The translations under genes were made by a program, and so were the position numbers. Positions 48,692 through 51,276 of a stretch of 51,276 bases of DNA are shown here, one piece after another. Numbering within the stretch: the first letter of the stretch is position 1; every line of letters starts with the position of its first letter. The notes below the pieces were generated by a model. It searched no databases and was not told the origin of the DNA. It saw only the letters and a list, made by a program, of their open reading frames with translations. Source of the stretch: JAGOTP01 sp964359565 (GTDB taxonomy: Bacteria > Patescibacteriota > Patescibacteriia > 2-12-FULL-60-25); assembly GCA_964359565.1 (NCBI GenBank), contig CAYHTN010000001.1, positions 1 through 51,276 on the forward strand. Direction: 5' to 3'.

Positions 48692-48850
48692 ATGGCCACA
48701 AAACGAACCTATCAGCCCAAAAAGCGCCGCCGAGCCAAAGTGCATGGCTTTTTAGTGCGTATGCGTACCCGTGGAGGACGTGAAGTCCTTTCTCGTCGTC
48801 GTGCCAAGGGCCGAAAACGCATTGCGATCAAAACCGGCCGGGTTGCTTAA
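48692..48850 (+). CDS. rpmH: 50S ribosomal protein L34
   Basis: A 52-residue, extremely basic protein. It starts MATKRTYQPKKRRRAKVHGF, continues RMRTRGGREVLSRRRAKGR and ends KTGRVA; this is the complete L34 signature with a slightly extended C terminus compared with the usual 44-46 residues. It heads the conserved rpmH-rnpA-yidD cluster near the origin. The near-leaderless promoter fixes the start. Confidence 0.96.
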   Translation: MATKRTYQPKKRRRAKVHGFLVRMRTRGGREVLSRRRAKGRKRIAIKTGRVA

Positions 48851-48892
48851 GCTTTATTTTGGTGCGTTTTGCATCAAAAGAGCTGACGTAAG

Positions 48893-49309
48893 ATGCTCCC
48901 CAAGGTCCATCGATTGCGCCGTATGCGCGACTTCGCCCTGCTGTCTCAGCGGGGCCGAGTTGTTTATGGGCGCTTTTTTACGCTCCGCATTCGTCAAAGC
49001 AAGGAACCGACGAAGATTGGGTTTGTGATCACGACCAAGATGTTTAAGCGCGCCAATAAGCGCAATCGTATTAAACGGCGGATGCGCGAAATCCTCCGTT
49101 TGAATCAAGTCGCTTGGCCGCAGAATATGGACCTGCTCTTTATTGCCAAGCCTGAAGCCCTGACTGCTCCTTTTGCAGAGCTCACGACCGCTGTTCTTCA
49201 CTCGTTTGAAAAAATTCCGGAAGCGCTGATAAAGCCCGTTCCGAAGCGGCCACCGAAAGCTAAACGAAAATCGTCTATTGTCTTTCAGGCCCCAACCGCG
49301 GCAGTATAA
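48893..49309 (+). CDS. rnpA: Ribonuclease P protein component
   Basis: 138 residues. It begins MLPKVHRLRRMRDFALLSQRGRVVYGRFFTLRI and contains the RNA-binding RNR motif in FKRANKRNRIKRRMREILR (about residues 50-68). The C-terminal ~35 residues are a Pro/Lys-rich extension. It pairs with RNase P RNA to cut tRNA 5' leaders. yidD follows after six bases. Confidence 0.93.
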   Translation: MLPKVHRLRRMRDFALLSQRGRVVYGRFFTLRIRQSKEPTKIGFVITTKMFKRANKRNRIKRRMREILRLNQVAWPQNMDLLFIAKPEALTAPFAELTTAVLHSFEKIPEALIKPVPKRPPKAKRKSSIVFQAPTAAV

Positions 49310-49315
49310 AGAAAT

Positions 49316-49582
49316 ATGTTTTGGCACCAGATCACACAGTTCCCTCGAAGGATCGTTCTGGTGCTTATTCGTATCTATCAAAAAACACTTTCTCCGGATC
49401 ATGGGCTCATGAAGGTCTTTTTCCCGCACGGCGCCTGTCGTTTTCGCCCAACCTGTTCGGAGTATGGCTATGACGCGATGGAGCGATTCGGTCTTTTTAA
49501 AGGAGGATGGATGACCTTTAAGCGTATTAATCGCTGTCATCCCTGGCATCCGGGAGGCTGGGATCCGGTGCCGAAAGAATAA
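49316..49582 (+). CDS. yidD: Membrane protein insertion efficiency factor YidD
   Basis: 88 residues: hydrophobic N-terminal segment LVLIRIYQKTLSPDHG, then CRFRPTCSEYGYDAMERFG and RINRCHPWHPGGWDPVP, the conserved cysteine/His/Pro pattern of YidD. It assists YidC-type insertion of membrane proteins. yidC, the usual next gene, is not here. Confidence 0.93.
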   Translation: MFWHQITQFPRRIVLVLIRIYQKTLSPDHGLMKVFFPHGACRFRPTCSEYGYDAMERFGLFKGGWMTFKRINRCHPWHPGGWDPVPKE

Positions 49583-49602
49583 AGTGTCATAATAGGATCA
49601 GT

Positions 49603-50277
49603 ATGTACGTTGAGAAAGGCAAATCTCTTAACGTATATTTTATGACCTCTCTTTTCCGTTCTAAACTCTTCTGGACCCTCCTTGCAGGTAAAATTATTCT
49701 TTCTGCCATCTTTCTCACGACTTTATTGCCGGCGTATGCAAAGACGTCGCCGGTCGTGACCCCCGTGAAAAAGGCGGTTGTCACGGTCTGCCCAGCGCTC
49801 AAAGTTAACACATTTGCCCCGGCAAAAGGCTTTAATTTTCCATTTTCTTTCAACATTCCTTCTGGGTGGAGCGCGGTTTGGCATAACCGCGGTGGCGTGT
49901 GTGTCGGTCAAGCTTGCGTCGCAAGTACTATCGAATTGAACCCGGGCTATGTCTATGATGCTGATCGTGGCGCGATACGGCAGGGAGCGGCAATCCAACT
50001 TTCTCTGATTGATAAGCCCTCATTTGGAGGAGGTGGGGATGAAGTAGTGGAGAAACTCATGGAACGGGTACAAATCACAAAATCAAAAACAACGTTATTA
50101 GGAACACATCTGCTTACAACCTACGAGGGAAAGATCGCGACCTTGAATCAGCAAGTCCCTTCTCGTGATTATGTGATCCTTTTGAAAGGGCACATGCTCC
50201 ATATTTCGATCGAACAAGTGACTCCCGAAAATGAGCAGATGGTGCAATTTATTCTGAACTCAATCAAGGATCGATAG
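49603..50277 (+). CDS. Secreted protein of unknown function in the yidC position
   Basis: Up to 224 residues; the start may be the first ATG or ATG 49642. A signal-like segment (about 23-45 of the longer form, LFWTLLAGKIILSAIFLTTLLPAYA) precedes a mature part with PFSFNIPSGWSAVWHNRGGVCVGQACVASTIELNPG. Two close cysteines suggest a disulfide. It resembles small secreted proteins with a domain seen in PsbP/lipoprotein-like folds, but I cannot assign it. It ends at a bidirectional terminator. Confidence 0.7.
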   Translation: MYVEKGKSLNVYFMTSLFRSKLFWTLLAGKIILSAIFLTTLLPAYAKTSPVVTPVKKAVVTVCPALKVNTFAPAKGFNFPFSFNIPSGWSAVWHNRGGVCVGQACVASTIELNPGYVYDADRGAIRQGAAIQLSLIDKPSFGGGGDEVVEKLMERVQITKSKTTLLGTHLLTTYEGKIATLNQQVPSRDYVILLKGHMLHISIEQVTPENEQMVQFILNSIKDR

Positions 50278-50301
50278 GGAGTAAAGAAGAGAATATAAAA
50301 A

Positions 50302-50337
50302 GCAAAAACACGTTCTGCCTCTAGAACGTGTTTTTGA
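50302..50337. terminator. Bidirectional terminator
   Basis: AAAAACACGTTCT pairs with AGAACGTGTTTTT around GCCTCT. It serves the secreted-protein gene on plus and overlaps the DUF167 stop on minus. Confidence 0.85.
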
Positions 50338-50566
50338 TGTCAATATTATCGGGGATATCGAGGCATTTTAGACGGCCGCGTGATCCGGCATGAAGAAAAA
50401 GACTCGTAAACGGGAGACGGAGTTTTTTGGCGAGAAAACGGAGGAGAGCTTCATTTGCTCGTCCTTCGACCGGAGGGGCGGCGAGACGTATTTTGAGGAT
50501 ATCGTCTTCCCAACCGATGATCTCAGTTGTTTTTGCGTTTGGGGTTACGCGGACAGAAAGGCGCAT
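50321..50566 (-). CDS. DUF167/YggU-family protein
   Basis: 81 residues: MRLSVRVTPNAKTTEIIG, LKIRLAAPPVEGRANEALLRFLAKKL, and SRGRLKCLDI. These are the hallmarks of the DUF167 family (VxPxAxxxxI; APPxxGxANxAL), whose function is unknown. ATG 50566 is preferred because it follows the nfo stop; an in-frame Met at 50581 would overlap nfo by 11 bases. The two genes are almost certainly one operon. Confidence 0.9.
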   Translation of the reverse strand: MRLSVRVTPNAKTTEIIGWEDDILKIRLAAPPVEGRANEALLRFLAKKLRLPFTSLFLHAGSRGRLKCLDIPDNIDIKNTF

Positions 50567-50570
50567 ACTA

Positions 50571-51276
50571 TTACGAATCACGGAATTTCTTCAGAATTTT
50601 CAAATCGGTTTGCACATCATCTGGTTCCGTCTCGAGAATCAAATTGAGATGGGCAAGTTTTTTATGATGAATAATCGCATCAAAACCATCGAGACCGATA
50701 AAGCCTTTGCCTAAGTGCTCGTGACGATCTTTGCGTGCCCCGAGCTCAACCTTCGAGTCATTACAGTGACTCATTTTAAGACGTTTTAAGCCGATCAATG
50801 TATCAAATTGCGTAAACGTTTTCTTAACCGCTGCTTTGGTGCGGAGATCGTATCCGCTCGCAAAGGCGTGGGCGGTATCAAAACAGACGCCGAGTTCAGG
50901 ATTTCCGATCCCTTCGAGCAGAGCAGCCACTTCTTCGAAGGTATCTCCGATCACCATGCCGGCTCCGGCGGAGATTTCGATTAAAAGTTGAGTCGTGCCA
51001 TTGTATTTATCGAGAACTTTTTTGATACCTTCAATAACATAGGCGAGACCTTGTTCTTCGCCCACGTCTTTGGCGCTCCCGGGATGAAACATGACATAGG
51101 AGGCACCGAGCAGGGTGCCGCGCTCTAATTCTTCGCGGATGATACGAATGGAGTTTCCGCGAATGCGTCCTTCGGCGTTTGCGAAGTTGATATAGTAGGG
51201 AGCGTGAATGGCCCAATCTTTGAGATTGCCCGCAGCACAATTTGCCTGAAAGGCATCAACGATTTCTGGGGTGAGG
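50571..51276 (-). CDS. nfo: Endonuclease IV (deoxyribonuclease IV), 5' end outside window
   Basis: The 3' 234 codons of a gene whose start lies beyond the right edge. Visible motifs are DWAIHAPYYINFAN, ASYVMFHPGSAK, IEISAGAGMVIG, VCFDTAHAFASGYDLRT, KMSHCNDSKVELGARKDRHEHLGKGFIG and LILETEP, covering the zinc ligands of the TIM-barrel AP endonuclease. It cuts DNA 5' to abasic sites in base-excision repair. It continues into a DUF167 gene on the same strand. Confidence 0.93.
   Translation of the reverse strand, partial: LTPEIVDAFQANCAAGNLKDWAIHAPYYINFANAEGRIRGNSIRIIREELERGTLLGASYVMFHPGSAKDVGEEQGLAYVIEGIKKVLDKYNGTTQLLIEISAGAGMVIGDTFEEVAALLEGIGNPELGVCFDTAHAFASGYDLRTKAAVKKTFTQFDTLIGLKRLKMSHCNDSKVELGARKDRHEHLGKGFIGLDGFDAIIHHKKLAHLNLILETEPDDVQTDLKILKKFRDS

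Overview
The window looks like a chromosomal segment around the replication origin of a Patescibacteria (CPR) bacterium, probably of the Parcubacteria group. This placement is inference from gene content and was not tested by phylogeny. Supporting signs are the large Pro/Thr/Ser-rich secreted proteins with LVIVD-like, fibronectin-like and autoprocessing-like repeats, nucleotide salvage by a deoxynucleoside kinase, a PolA whose proofreading domain lacks its acidic motifs, and many promoters whose -10 box lies so close to the start codon that the mRNAs must be leaderless or nearly so. TGA behaves as a stop codon.

Layout. 0-7 kb holds a CYTH-like protein, a one-pass membrane protein, a ~0.8 kb non-coding stretch that looks like a large structured RNA, then dksA-like, lspA, comM/yifB and a LysM/M23 peptidase. 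At 7.2-9.5 kb a 2.2 kb element (serine recombinase plus HNH protein) sits in the 3' end of a tRNA-Ala gene. 9.6-19 kb is an accessory zone: a decayed Cys-rich fragment, RdgB/HAM1, an ORF6N protein, a truncated and an intact TrmB-type regulator, a B12-type radical SAM protein, a putative zinc metallopeptidase, a GNAT-like protein, a deoxynucleoside kinase and micro-ORFs with their own promoters. 19-32 kb, all on the minus strand, encodes envelope and surface proteins: a Wzy/O-antigen-ligase-like protein with TPRs, a 1309-residue surface protein, and a three-gene operon.

31.8-33.5 kb is an AT-rich gap with six DnaA boxes and two parS-like 16-mers, one exactly the bacterial consensus; it is the best oriC/parS candidate. 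It is followed by tRNA-Ala, tRNA-Arg, rpsT, holA and polA. 37-43 kb holds a GC-rich predicted lipoprotein, tRNA-Cys, a 3D-domain protein, a class A PBP and a Cys-rich lipoprotein of myxobacterial flavour. 43.6-51.3 kb holds dnaN, dnaA, a DUF4173-like membrane protein, rpmH-rnpA-yidD, a secreted protein, a DUF167 protein and nfo (cut by the window edge).

Most notable observations: (1) the ~790-nt candidate RNA at 2.07-2.86 kb with a promoter, a DnaA box at its predicted start, many tetraloop hairpins and a terminator; (2) two copies of a ~120-bp palindromic element beside rpsT and dnaN whose stems differ in sequence but keep pairing; (3) an origin 13 kb from dnaA; (4) leaderless promoters; (5) single GC-rich genes with Shine-Dalgarno sequences scattered among host genes that lack them.
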